Assembly (NCBI GenBank): GCA_029226935.1
Contig: JAQXYZ010000019.1
Span: 1-64,000, forward strand
Direction of reading: 5' to 3'
Length of the DNA: 64,000 nucleotides
From: Bacillota bacterium
Lineage (GTDB): Bacteria > Bacillota > Clostridia > Lachnospirales > Lachnospiraceae
Position numbers and translations under genes: made by a program. Of this stretch, positions 55,277 to 64,000 are shown one piece after another. Each line of letters starts with the position of its first letter. Positions within the stretch are counted from its first letter, which is position 1. The notes under the pieces were generated by a model. The model searched no databases and was not told the DNA's origin. It saw only the letters and a list, made by a program, of their open reading frames with translations.

Positions 55277-56608
55277 TTATTCCGCTCCATCAGCAAAAAT
55301 ATTTTTCATCATTTCCACCGATTCTTCAAAGGAAAACTTGTCATTGACATCCTGCATAAGAAACTGATTTACCTCTCCGATTTTTGAGATGGCATAATCA
55401 ATTTCAGGATTGCTCCCTGCCTTATATGCCCCGATATTAATCAAATCCTCCGCCTCATTATAAGTTGCAAGCACATTTTTCAATTTTCCCGCATAGCGCT
55501 TATGCTCTCTCTGTGCAATCTGGCTCATACATCTGGAAATGCTCTGCAGCACATCAATAGCCGGATAATGATTCTTATGTGCCAGCTTTCTGTTAAGCAT
55601 AATATGCCCGTCCAAAATACTTCTGGCAGTATCTGTAATCGGCTCATTAAAATCATCGCCGTCCACCAGAACGGTATATAGCCCTGTAATGGACCCTTTA
55701 TCCGAACGCCCTGCGCGTTCCAAAAGCTTGGGCATTTCGGAATATACACTTGGCGGATACCCTCTCGACACAGGCGGCTCTCCGCTTGCCAGTCCGATTT
55801 CCCGCTGAGCCATAGAAAAACGGGTAAGGGAATCCATCATAAGAAGTACATCCCTGCCCTGATCGCGGAAATACTCTGCAATTGCAGTGGCGGTCTGCGC
55901 CGCCTTCTTGCGTTCCAGCGCTGGTTTATCGGAAGTTGCTACTACAACCACCGACCGTTTCATGCCCTCCGGCCCCAAATCTCTTTCTATAAACTCGCGA
56001 ACCTCTCTGCCGCGCTCTCCAATCAGTGCAATCACGTTAATGTCTGCTCGGGTGTTTCTCGCAAACATCCCCATCAAGGTGGACTTGCCTACACCGGAAC
56101 CTGCAAATATCCCAATTCTCTGCCCTTTTCCAACCGTAATCAGACCATCCACTGCTTTCACGCCAAGGGGCAGCACCTCATCAATAATCTTTCTGTCCAT
56201 AGGGTCCGGCGGCTTCGCCTCCACTGAATATTCTTTTCCTGTGAGTATCAGATTTTCATCTGCTCTGCCAAGTCCATCCAGCGTATGTCCCAGAAGTCCT
56301 TCATCCACACGAACCTTTAATGGAGCGCCTGTATTTTCCACACTGCTGCCGGGCCCGATACCCTCTACATCCTGATAAGGCATCAGCAAATTCTTCCCTT
56401 CGCGGAAGCCTACTACCTCTGCCAGAGCAGGACTTGCCTGTGCACCCCCGGCGGAAGGATAAATCATGCAGATATCTCCCAGTCTGGCAGAAGGACCTGC
56501 ACTTTCAATGGTAAGACCCACCACATTGACGACCTTCCCCCTAACCTTAAAAAGAGGTTCCTGTATTATATTTGTATATTTTTCTAAATTAATTTCCGAT
56601 GTAATCAA
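55277..56608 (-). CDS. fliI: Flagellum-specific ATPase FliI
   Basis: GIFAGSGVGKSTLMGMFARN, ALIGERGREVREFIERDLG, LMMDSLTRFSMAQREIGLASGEPPVSRGYPPSVY. Confidence 0.97.
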   Translation of the reverse strand: MITSEINLEKYTNIIQEPLFKVRGKVVNVVGLTIESAGPSARLGDICMIYPSAGGAQASPALAEVVGFREGKNLLMPYQDVEGIGPGSSVENTGAPLKVRVDEGLLGHTLDGLGRADENLILTGKEYSVEAKPPDPMDRKIIDEVLPLGVKAVDGLITVGKGQRIGIFAGSGVGKSTLMGMFARNTRADINVIALIGERGREVREFIERDLGPEGMKRSVVVVATSDKPALERKKAAQTATAIAEYFRDQGRDVLLMMDSLTRFSMAQREIGLASGEPPVSRGYPPSVYSEMPKLLERAGRSDKGSITGLYTVLVDGDDFNEPITDTARSILDGHIMLNRKLAHKNHYPAIDVLQSISRCMSQIAQREHKRYAGKLKNVLATYNEAEDLINIGAYKAGSNPEIDYAISKIGEVNQFLMQDVNDKFSFEESVEMMKNIFADGAE

Positions 56609-56630
56609 TAATCCTTCCGTCCTGATTTCT

Positions 56631-57521
56631 TTACGCTTGTTTCTTATAGGATAAAAGCATCAGCTTTTTTTTCAGTTCTTCCAGCTCTGTTCCAAGAGAA
56701 CAGTCATAAATACCATTTTCGGTCTCAATCATGCACTGTGACTCGGAAAGCGTCATATCAGGTATGATTTCCAAGCTGTCAGAGAGTGTGCCCGTTGCTT
56801 CCAGAAGCGTTTTTCTCGCTTCATTTACCTCCTGATAATCTCCTTTGGACACATGAACAATATAATTTCGTGAGGGCTCCATCTTCTGCATTGCATCCAT
56901 CAAAAGGCTTACCGTCAGCTGATGATATGAGCTTAAATCCACTTTAAAAATATGTTCATAGATTCCTGTCAGGGTCTCTATGAACTCCGGTTCCAGCTCT
57001 TTTATTTTTTCAGCATATGCCTCCTCCAATTGAGTCTGCATGCTGATATACTGATCCTTCAGTGCCTGTGCTTCAGCCATTCCCTTTTCGTATCCATCCT
57101 GATATCCGGCAGCTCTGGCTTCCTCCAGTGCATCCGCCCGCATCTTTTCTATGCTTGCGCTGGCTTCTTCCTTAATTCTTGCGGTTTCGGCTTTAATATC
57201 CTCAAGTTCACACCTTGCAGCCTCCAGTTCCCTGTCAATCGCCTTTTGTTCCTCAACAGAAGCGCTTTTCAGCACGGCTCCTTCGCTGTCCGGGTCAAAC
57301 AGGGCATCCACATTATCCGCTTCCAGCCCTGCCATAAATTCCTCTTCTTCCTCTGCGCCCGCATATTCATTCACCGACTGCATTTCAGCAGCTTTCATAA
57401 GCTTTTGCTGTACCAGTTCATTGGTATCTATAACACGGGTATCATCATTGACAACAACCCACCCCGCTTTAAACAGATTATTAGACAATGATCTCGTCAC
57501 CTCCACCTCTGGAAATGACAA
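56631..57521 (-). CDS. fliH: Flagellar assembly protein FliH
   Basis: NNLFKAGWVVVNDDTRVIDTNELVQQK..., coiled coil, between fliG and fliI; true start possibly the TTG at 57488. Confidence 0.87.
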   Translation of the reverse strand: MSFPEVEVTRSLSNNLFKAGWVVVNDDTRVIDTNELVQQKLMKAAEMQSVNEYAGAEEEEEFMAGLEADNVDALFDPDSEGAVLKSASVEEQKAIDRELEAARCELEDIKAETARIKEEASASIEKMRADALEEARAAGYQDGYEKGMAEAQALKDQYISMQTQLEEAYAEKIKELEPEFIETLTGIYEHIFKVDLSSYHQLTVSLLMDAMQKMEPSRNYIVHVSKGDYQEVNEARKTLLEATGTLSDSLEIIPDMTLSESQCMIETENGIYDCSLGTELEELKKKLMLLSYKKQA

Positions 57522-58497
57522 TTTCTCCTGAATCTTCCAGTTTTCTGATAATATTTACAATCTTCTGCTGTGCTTCTTCTACATCCTTCATACGCACAGG
57601 CCCCATAAACTCCATGTCTTCCTTAATCATGACAGCCAGACGCTTAGACAGGTTGTTAAAGATTGCAGTCTGTACCTGTTCGTTGGCACCTTTCAGTGCA
57701 AGTCCAAGGTCATTGTTATCCACATCACGCAGCACTCTCTGTATAGCGCGGTCGTCCAAAAGCAGAATATCCTCGAATACAAACATCTTCTTTCTGATTT
57801 CGTCTGCCAGCTCCGGTTCTTCAATTTCCAGAGTTTCCATAATGTGTTTTTCTGTACCGCGGTCTACTGTATTCAAAATATCTACCACAGCATCTACACC
57901 ACCGATAATGGTATAGTCCTGATTTACTAAAGATGCAAGCTTTGACTCCAATACCTTTTCCACTTCCTTTACGATATCAGGACTTGTTCTGTCCATAACA
58001 GCAATACGCTTTGCCACATCCGCCTGGCGGTTAGGTGGCAATGCCGAAATAATCAGCGCGGACTGGGAAGCCGGCAGATAAGACAAAATGAGGGCAATTG
58101 TCTGGGGATGCTCATCCTGAATAAAGTTAAGGAGCTGTGCTGCATCTGTCTTACGCACAAACTCAAACGGCTTAACCTGCAGCGAAGCTGTCAGTTTACC
58201 GATTACATCCATTGCCTTTTCAGAGCCAAGCGCCTTCTCCAAAAGCTCCTTGGCATAAGAAATACCGCCTTCCGCAATGTATTGCTGTGCAAGGCAGACC
58301 TGATAAAACTCCTCAATTACCTCTTCCTTTACCTGTGGCGTCACACTTCTGGTATTGGCAATTTCAAGTGTCAGTTCTTCAATTTCTTCTTCTTTTAAAT
58401 GTTTAAATATAAGTGCTGACTTTTCGGGTCCCAATGCAATCAAAAGGATTGCTGCTTTTTGAATTCCCGAAATCTTTTCCTCGGCATATCTGGGCAT
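57481..58497 (-). CDS. fliG: Flagellar motor switch protein FliG
   Basis: GIQKAAILLIALGPEKSALIFKHLKEEEIEELTLEIAN...FIQDEHPQTIALILSYLPASQSA...DILLLDDRAIQRVLRDVDNNDLGLALKGA. Confidence 0.97.
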   Translation of the reverse strand: MPRYAEEKISGIQKAAILLIALGPEKSALIFKHLKEEEIEELTLEIANTRSVTPQVKEEVIEEFYQVCLAQQYIAEGGISYAKELLEKALGSEKAMDVIGKLTASLQVKPFEFVRKTDAAQLLNFIQDEHPQTIALILSYLPASQSALIISALPPNRQADVAKRIAVMDRTSPDIVKEVEKVLESKLASLVNQDYTIIGGVDAVVDILNTVDRGTEKHIMETLEIEEPELADEIRKKMFVFEDILLLDDRAIQRVLRDVDNNDLGLALKGANEQVQTAIFNNLSKRLAVMIKEDMEFMGPVRMKDVEEAQQKIVNIIRKLEDSGEIVISRGGGDEIIV

Positions 58498-58532
58498 ACC
58501 TGTCTATTCCTCCTCCAAAGACCTTCTTACGC

Positions 58533-60140
58533 TTAACCCCATTCCTCATTCAGCCAGTTACGCAGCAGATTTGCTACAGCCTCTGGATTTTCTTCTACAA
58601 ATTTTTCTATCATTTTTCTGGTTTCAGATATCTGTTCGGTGCCAATATCCTCAAGTTCCACCTCCGGCTGAGACTGGAGCAGATTTTCCACCGACAATTC
58701 TTCCGGCTGCTCTGCCTCCTTCTCGGAGCGCATGCTCCTTAACACTACAAAACCAAGAAGTGCAAGAATTACGATAATCAAAATAATCTGCATCACATCA
58801 GAAGCAGATATGTTCAGTCCCTCGGCATCAAAAAACACATTCTCCGAATATGCTACAATTGCAATATTTTCCTTCGGAAAGCCTGTTGCCTTGGATACAA
58901 CATCATATAATTCATCAGAAACAGTCACCTGTTCCTGCCCCGCATTTGCCAGCTTATATTCCTCCCACGTAATACCGTCGAGAAGTCCCTGAGCCTTCAC
59001 ATCCTCCTCCCTGACCACATTCATGTTAGTTGCAGCCAGAGAAATGGTGGACTGATTGTAGTTGATACTCCCCGGAAGAATTTCCTGATTGGTAATTCTC
59101 TCCGAAGGGAGATAGTTGCGTTCTTCTTCTGTGACCGTAGAACTGCTCTCGCTGTTATCCTGATAAACATATTCTGTTTCCAGCTGCTGACCGTTGGAAT
59201 CCGTCCCCGGAACATCGCCTCCGCCATTAGTCGACTCGGAGCTGTAAATTCTCTCCGAAGCAAGATAGCCCTGAGTATTCCCATCTGCCACATAATATTC
59301 ATGGTCCGTTACTGTCTTGGAAGAAAAGTCCATATCAAGATTGACCGCCACTTCCACCTTGTCAAACTCATTGGTGCCAAGAAGAACCTGCCGAACATCA
59401 TTTTTCAATTTTGTTTCCCATTGGGATTTTACCCCCATCTGGGAACTTGCCGTTCCTGCCGCACTGTAGCTGTCATCTCCGGAAAACAGCGTATTTCCGG
59501 TAGTATCCATGATCACAACATTTTCAGAAGTCTTATTTCCAATCGCTACTGCAACCGCCTTTGCAAGCCCCGCTGCATTCTCTGTGGTAAATTCCCCTTC
59601 CAATTCCAGCAAAATCCAGACAGATGACTCTTCCTCCGTCTTGATCAGCGTTCCATCCTTCTCGGGAATATACAAATCTACCACCGCACTCTTAATGGAA
59701 GTGAACTTGCCGATAATATCATTGGCAAGACGGTTCTCCAGATAGAGTTCGTACCGTTTCTGCTTATCTGCTTCCGTGGTACTGAAACCGCCATCAGTAA
59801 CATTGTCAATTGTGTATGTATATGCCTGAATATCATTGGCGCCGAGTAGCAAGCTGGCATCCGACTGCTGATCCTTATTGATCTTAATCTGATAGCCATC
59901 ATCAGAGACCTGATAGTCAAGCCCTTCCCCTTCCAGAAGCTCCACAATCTCCGATGCTTCCTTCGTACTTTCACAGTTTACCAGCACAATGTACTGTGGT
60001 CTTGTAAGTATCGTAATCAGAATCGCAAAGGCTAAAATAACACCCGCTGCTGCACATATGATAAACGTTTTCTGTTTGGCAGAGAATTTGTTCCACCATT
60101 CCAAAACCTTATTCAAAAGTTCCTTTATCCTGTCTGCCAT
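58533..60140 (-). CDS. fliF: Flagellar M-ring protein FliF
   Basis: VLEWWNKFSAKQKTFIICAAAGVILAFAILI...RYELYLENRLANDIIGKFTSIKSAVVDLYIPE. Confidence 0.95.
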   Translation of the reverse strand: MADRIKELLNKVLEWWNKFSAKQKTFIICAAAGVILAFAILITILTRPQYIVLVNCESTKEASEIVELLEGEGLDYQVSDDGYQIKINKDQQSDASLLLGANDIQAYTYTIDNVTDGGFSTTEADKQKRYELYLENRLANDIIGKFTSIKSAVVDLYIPEKDGTLIKTEEESSVWILLELEGEFTTENAAGLAKAVAVAIGNKTSENVVIMDTTGNTLFSGDDSYSAAGTASSQMGVKSQWETKLKNDVRQVLLGTNEFDKVEVAVNLDMDFSSKTVTDHEYYVADGNTQGYLASERIYSSESTNGGGDVPGTDSNGQQLETEYVYQDNSESSSTVTEEERNYLPSERITNQEILPGSINYNQSTISLAATNMNVVREEDVKAQGLLDGITWEEYKLANAGQEQVTVSDELYDVVSKATGFPKENIAIVAYSENVFFDAEGLNISASDVMQIILIIVILALLGFVVLRSMRSEKEAEQPEELSVENLLQSQPEVELEDIGTEQISETRKMIEKFVEENPEAVANLLRNWLNEEWG

Positions 60141-60178
60141 AGTTTCCCCTTCTTCCGTTTTTCCCCTTACTTACCTGC

Positions 60179-60496
60179 TTAAATCTGCATCTGCATAATT
60201 TCCCGGTATGCCTCCAATGCCTTGTCTCTCACTGCTACTGTGTACTGTAGGGCAGTCGATGCCTTCTGAAGTGCAATGGTAAGCTCATGAGTGTTTTCCG
60301 TCTCTCCCAGCGCCCATTTAATCTCCTCGTTCTCAGCATCAGAAAGATATGCATTCGTTGTATTTAAGCTTTCTAAAGCCTTATTAAAAAGACTTCCAAA
60401 TTCTCCCGTAGATTCACTTAATTTTGAAGCGGAAGATGCTTCCGCCGCCTTTTGCACCGCACCGGATGACAGATTATAAAAAGATGAAATATCCAT
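60179..60496 (-). CDS. fliE: Flagellar hook-basal body complex protein FliE
   Basis: ELTIALQKASTALQYTVAVRDKALEAYREIMQMQI. Confidence 0.95.
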   Translation of the reverse strand: MDISSFYNLSSGAVQKAAEASSASKLSESTGEFGSLFNKALESLNTTNAYLSDAENEEIKWALGETENTHELTIALQKASTALQYTVAVRDKALEAYREIMQMQI

Positions 60497-60518
60497 TTGC
60501 CCTTATCCTCTCAGTTCA

Positions 60519-60968
60519 TTATGCCTGTCCCATTTCAAGTCCCTTGGTTGCAATGGTCTTGCTTGCATTAAAAGCAGTTGCATTTGCCTCATAGGAACGG
60601 CTTGCATCAATCAGGTTCGTCATTTCCGTCACAATATTTACATTTGGATATGTAACATAGCCATTCTCATCGGCATCCGGATGGGAAGGGTCATAGACCA
60701 TATTCATCTGCGTCCAATTATCTTCCACAACCTTACTTACTCTGACTCCCTGCCCCTGAAACTTACTGCTGGCATTCCCCAAAAAGCTGCTGAAATTTCC
60801 CACCTGCGGTCCCCGTTCTTCAAAGGTCACTACCTTACGTCTGTAGGGGGTTCCATCCTGCGTTCTTGTGGTATTGGCATTTGCCACATTTTCGGAAATC
60901 GTGTCCATACGATACCTCTGCGCAGTCATACCGGATGCATTGATACTAAATGAATTAAATATACTCAT
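60519..60968 (-). CDS. flgC: Flagellar basal body rod protein FlgC
   Basis: SFSINASGMTAQRYRMDTISENVANANTTRTQDGTPYRRKVVTFEE. Confidence 0.96.
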   Translation of the reverse strand: MSIFNSFSINASGMTAQRYRMDTISENVANANTTRTQDGTPYRRKVVTFEERGPQVGNFSSFLGNASSKFQGQGVRVSKVVEDNWTQMNMVYDPSHPDADENGYVTYPNVNIVTEMTNLIDASRSYEANATAFNASKTIATKGLEMGQA

Positions 60969-60984
60969 ACTTCTCTACCTCCAC

Positions 60985-61374
60985 CTATTTCATGACCAGC
61001 TTCAGGTTGGTAAATTCCTGATTGATACTGTTGATTAATCCGTTATATTTAATCTGGTTAGATGCCAGTTCCACATTTTCCGTATCAATATCCACATTAT
61101 TGCCATCCAGCCTGTAGGAGAAATTTGCCGAATCTGTATATACTCTGGGTTCTAATTCCGTACCCGTCACATTGGAAACCTTAGCGTCCACCGTCTTGTA
61201 TCTGGAATTTCCCAAAGCCCTCTTAAGCTGTGACTCAAAATTCACATCCTGCCTTTTATATCCCGGTGTATCCACGTTGGCGATATTATTGGCAAGAATA
61301 TCATTTCTCAGCCATGAGGCATCTGCTGCCTTTCCAATTACATTCACATAGTCAAACACATTGCTGTTAATCAT
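60985..61374 (-). CDS. flgB: Flagellar basal body rod protein FlgB
   Basis: ASWLRNDILANNIANVDTPGYKRQDVNFESQL. Confidence 0.95.
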   Translation of the reverse strand: MINSNVFDYVNVIGKAADASWLRNDILANNIANVDTPGYKRQDVNFESQLKRALGNSRYKTVDAKVSNVTGTELEPRVYTDSANFSYRLDGNNVDIDTENVELASNQIKYNGLINSINQEFTNLKLVMK

Positions 61375-61414
61375 CTGATAACTCCTTTCCTAAGGCGTCC
61401 ACGGTTTCGGGTGT

Positions 61415-61439
61415 TATGCCCTGCCTGCGTTCGGGCATA
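61415..61439 (-). promoter_or_regulatory. Leader hairpin upstream of flgB
   Basis: TATGCCC-gaacgcaggca-GGGCATA, perfect 7-bp stem. Confidence 0.5.
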
Positions 61440-61457
61440 CCTCACCTACCTTATTAC

Positions 61458-61485
61458 ATTATAGTTTATTTACCCGAAAAGACAA
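61458..61485 (-). promoter_or_regulatory. sigma-A-like promoter for fla/che cluster (TTGTCT-N16-TATAAT)
   Basis: Minus-strand TTGTCT (61485..61480), TATAAT (61463..61458), about 85 bp upstream of flgB. Confidence 0.6.
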
Positions 61486-61680
61486 GGTCTTTTTACAAAA
61501 AAATCAAATCATTATACTTTATGTTGTGCATTTGGTATACATAACAACCCTATATATAGTTTTTATGTATTCCCAGCCATTTTTTCAAAAAACTGTTTTG
61601 AAAATAAAAAAGGACCTAATCTGCTTCTCGCTTCATAAATCCTTTTACGCTTACCATAATCCATTATTTGAATATTCAGT

Positions 61681-62466
61681 TTATCTGGAGGTTTCTTTCT
61701 TTAATTTCTCCACCTCATCAAACACCATATCATTCAATACCTTGATGTAAGTTCCCTTCATCCCTGATGATCTGGATTCGATAACACCTGCACTTTCAAA
61801 TTTGCGAAGTGCATTTACAATAACCGACCGGGTAATCCCTACCCTGTCTGCAATCTTGCTCGCTACCAGAATTCCTTCCATGCCGTCCAATTCTTCAAAA
61901 ATATGCACCACTGCTTCCATCTCGGAATAGGAAAGTGTATTGATTGCCGACTTGATCACTGCCAGCTTGCGGCTCTCTTCTGCATTTTCCTCATTCACTG
62001 CGCGAAGCATTTCAAGTCCCACTACCGTAGTACCGTATTCACAGAGAATAATGTCATCAATATCATACTGCTCGGCACATTTATATATAAAAAGTGTTCC
62101 AAGTCTTTCACCCGCTATTTCAATGGGTGTAATGATTGCCTGAAACTTTTTTATATCTCCCTCTTCAAAGCCAAGCGTCTCAAGATTCACATTTTCCTTG
62201 GTGGAAAGCACCGCCAAAAGTCTTTCATTCAGCATAGAATCTATAAAGCCGCCAACCTGATCTACAATCAGTTCCGTAATAGAATCGACGCCGGGTGCAT
62301 CACCTACCCCCAGAACCTTCCCCTTCTTACTGATTACCAGCACATTGGAAGATAATATCTCACATAGTACAGAACAAATATCGTTAAAAACGACCTTGCT
62401 GGAATTGTTATTATGAAGAAGTTTACCAATCTTTCTGGTTTTATCTAACAACTGTACACTGCTCAT
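61681..62466 (-). CDS. codY: GTP-sensing transcriptional pleiotropic repressor CodY
   Basis: MSSVQLLDKTRKIGKLLHNN...NTLSYSEMEAVVHIFEELDGMEGILVASKIADRVGITRSVIVNALRKFESAGVIESRSSGMKGTYIKVLN; GGAGG RBS before ATG at 62466. Confidence 0.96.
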   Translation of the reverse strand: MSSVQLLDKTRKIGKLLHNNNSSKVVFNDICSVLCEILSSNVLVISKKGKVLGVGDAPGVDSITELIVDQVGGFIDSMLNERLLAVLSTKENVNLETLGFEEGDIKKFQAIITPIEIAGERLGTLFIYKCAEQYDIDDIILCEYGTTVVGLEMLRAVNEENAEESRKLAVIKSAINTLSYSEMEAVVHIFEELDGMEGILVASKIADRVGITRSVIVNALRKFESAGVIESRSSGMKGTYIKVLNDMVFDEVEKLKKETSR

Positions 62467-62579
62467 GCCATACCTCCTGCACAAAACTGTCAAAATGATT
62501 GTAACACAGGGGTTAGGCAATTTCAACATCTCAGCCAAAAATTTTATATAATTCCATTAATTAATATAAATTTTCTGAC

Positions 62580-64000
62580 TTATTTATCTGTTTCAGAATT
62601 TTTTGTTACATATCCGCAATTTTCATCCATGCAGGCAAGCTTGTTCCCCTTATATAACATAAGGGAACCGCATTTAGGACATCTTTCTTTTGACGGTTTC
62701 TGCCAGACCATAAAATCACACTCCGGATTACCGATACAGCCATAATATTTTCTGCCCTTTTTGGTCTTTTTCATTACAATATCTTTGCCGCACTTAGGGC
62801 ATTCCACACCAATCTTTTCAAAATAAGGCTTGGTATTACGACACTCCGGGAAACCAGGACATGCCAGAAATCTACCGTGAGGACCATATTTAATGACCAT
62901 CTGCTTTCCACACAATTCGCAGACCTCATCAGACACCTCATCCTTGATGTCAACCTCCTGCAATTCCTTCTCGGCAACCTTAACTGCCTCATCCAGATCA
63001 GGATAAAAATTGGAAACTACAGTTTTCCAGTTCACGCTTCCCTCTTCCACACCATCCAGAAGTGCTTCCAGGTTGGCTGTGAAATTCACATCCACAATGG
63101 TAGGGAATGCATCCTTCATCATATTGTTGACTACCTCTCCCAGTTCCGTTACATAAAGATTTTTATTTTCTTTAACCACATAACGTCTTGCCAGGATTGT
63201 GGTAATCGTAGGCGCATAAGTACTTGGACGTCCAATTCCAAGTTCCTCAAGAGCTCGTACTAAAGACGCTTCTGTATAGTGGGGAGCGGGCTGGGTGAAA
63301 TGCTGCTTCTCCTCAAAATTCACCAGTTTAAGCGGCGTGGACACATCAATTCCCTTAACTAAAGTATTCGTTTCCTCCTTCTCATCCTCCTGAATGTAAA
63401 CACTCATAAAGCCGTCAAAAATGAGTTTGGAGGCCGCTACGGTAAACCGATGCTCTCCGGCATCTATCTTCACAGAAGTTGTCTCATATTTTGCAGGCTG
63501 CATTCTGCTGGCCGCAAATCGTTTCCAGATCAGCTGATAAAGGCGCAGCTGGTCTCTGGATAAAGAATCTTTCATTTCAAGGGGCGTTCTGCTTAAGTCA
63601 GTAGGACGGATTGCCTCATGGGCATCCTGTATCTTCCGGTCACTCTTTGACTCTTTGCTGCTGCCCGCTGCATATTCCTTACCATAAGTTTTGGTAATGT
63701 ATTCCTCCGCCATCCTCTCGGCCTCTTTTGAGACTCTGGTAGAATCCGTACGAAGATAGGTAATAATACCCACTGTACCGCTGCCCTTAATCTCAACACC
63801 CTCATATAACTGCTGAGCAAGGCGCATGGTCTTCTGGGTAGAGAAATTTAATACCTTGCTGGCTTCCTGCTGCAGCGTGGAAGTCGTAAACGGAAGTGGA
63901 GCTTTTTTAAGACGTTCTCCCTTTTTTACCTCACTTACCTTAAATTCAGCACTTTTTATTTCCTTTAAAATTTCATCCATCTCTTCCCTGGATGAAATTG
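62580..64000 (-). CDS. topA: DNA topoisomerase I, partial (5' part beyond right edge)
   Basis: GTVGIITYLRTDSTRVS catalytic Tyr motif; several C-terminal Cys4 zinc ribbons; reading frame open to the window end. Confidence 0.96.
   Translation of the reverse strand, partial: ISSREEMDEILKEIKSAEFKVSEVKKGERLKKAPLPFTTSTLQQEASKVLNFSTQKTMRLAQQLYEGVEIKGSGTVGIITYLRTDSTRVSKEAERMAEEYITKTYGKEYAAGSSKESKSDRKIQDAHEAIRPTDLSRTPLEMKDSLSRDQLRLYQLIWKRFAASRMQPAKYETTSVKIDAGEHRFTVAASKLIFDGFMSVYIQEDEKEETNTLVKGIDVSTPLKLVNFEEKQHFTQPAPHYTEASLVRALEELGIGRPSTYAPTITTILARRYVVKENKNLYVTELGEVVNNMMKDAFPTIVDVNFTANLEALLDGVEEGSVNWKTVVSNFYPDLDEAVKVAEKELQEVDIKDEVSDEVCELCGKQMVIKYGPHGRFLACPGFPECRNTKPYFEKIGVECPKCGKDIVMKKTKKGRKYYGCIGNPECDFMVWQKPSKERCPKCGSLMLYKGNKLACMDENCGYVTKNSETDK

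Noticed and set aside
55887-56375. Plus-strand 162-aa Ser/Pro-rich ORF
   Set aside because: Antisense to fliI; low-complexity composition typical of reverse frames
61471-61490. CodY box at the flgB promoter itself
   Set aside because: Best alignment matches only about 9/15 positions

Overview
The window is a chromosomal segment of a motile Firmicute, probably Lachnospiraceae-like (inferred from protein style only; no database search was run). Most genes are on the minus strand. Read along the minus strand it holds topA (partial), codY and one near-continuous fla/che cluster (flgB-flgC-fliE-fliF-fliG-fliH-fliI-fliJ-motE-like-fliK-flgD-TIGR02530-like-flgE-flbD-motA-motB-fliL-fliM-fliY-cheY-fliO-fliP-fliQ-fliR-flhB-flhA-flhF-flhG-PilZ-cheB-cheA-cheW-cheC-cheD-X-sigD-fapA-X-swrB-like-mltG-like, about 34 kb, ending at a strong terminator). 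It continues with a secreted protein, rpsB-tsf, a zinc-ribbon membrane gene cassette, a divergent plus-strand mntP, polysaccharide deacetylase, bactofilin, pyrH-frr-uppS-cdsA-dxr-rseP, a PP2C/Ser-Thr kinase pair, ispG-polC and a BNR-repeat protein. The left end has tRNA-Glu, an ABC-F ATPase with a PHP-HAD fusion, and a partial MFS transporter. The macro-order resembles the Bacillus subtilis topA-codY-fla/che-sigD-swrB-rpsB-...-polC block. The best non-coding findings are: a yybP-ykoY (Mn2+) riboswitch with mutually exclusive antiterminator and terminator hairpins ahead of mntP; an exact 11-bp direct repeat at 21-bp spacing (AgrA/LytTR-like geometry) upstream of a secreted-protein promoter; a candidate sigma-28 promoter ahead of fliK; and an rpsB promoter embedded in the upstream terminator with a structured leader. 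I saw no CRISPR array, rRNA, transposon or prophage. I found no convincing wholly new defence or mobile system. The least characterised loci are the zinc-ribbon membrane cassette and the small proteins in the fla/che cluster.
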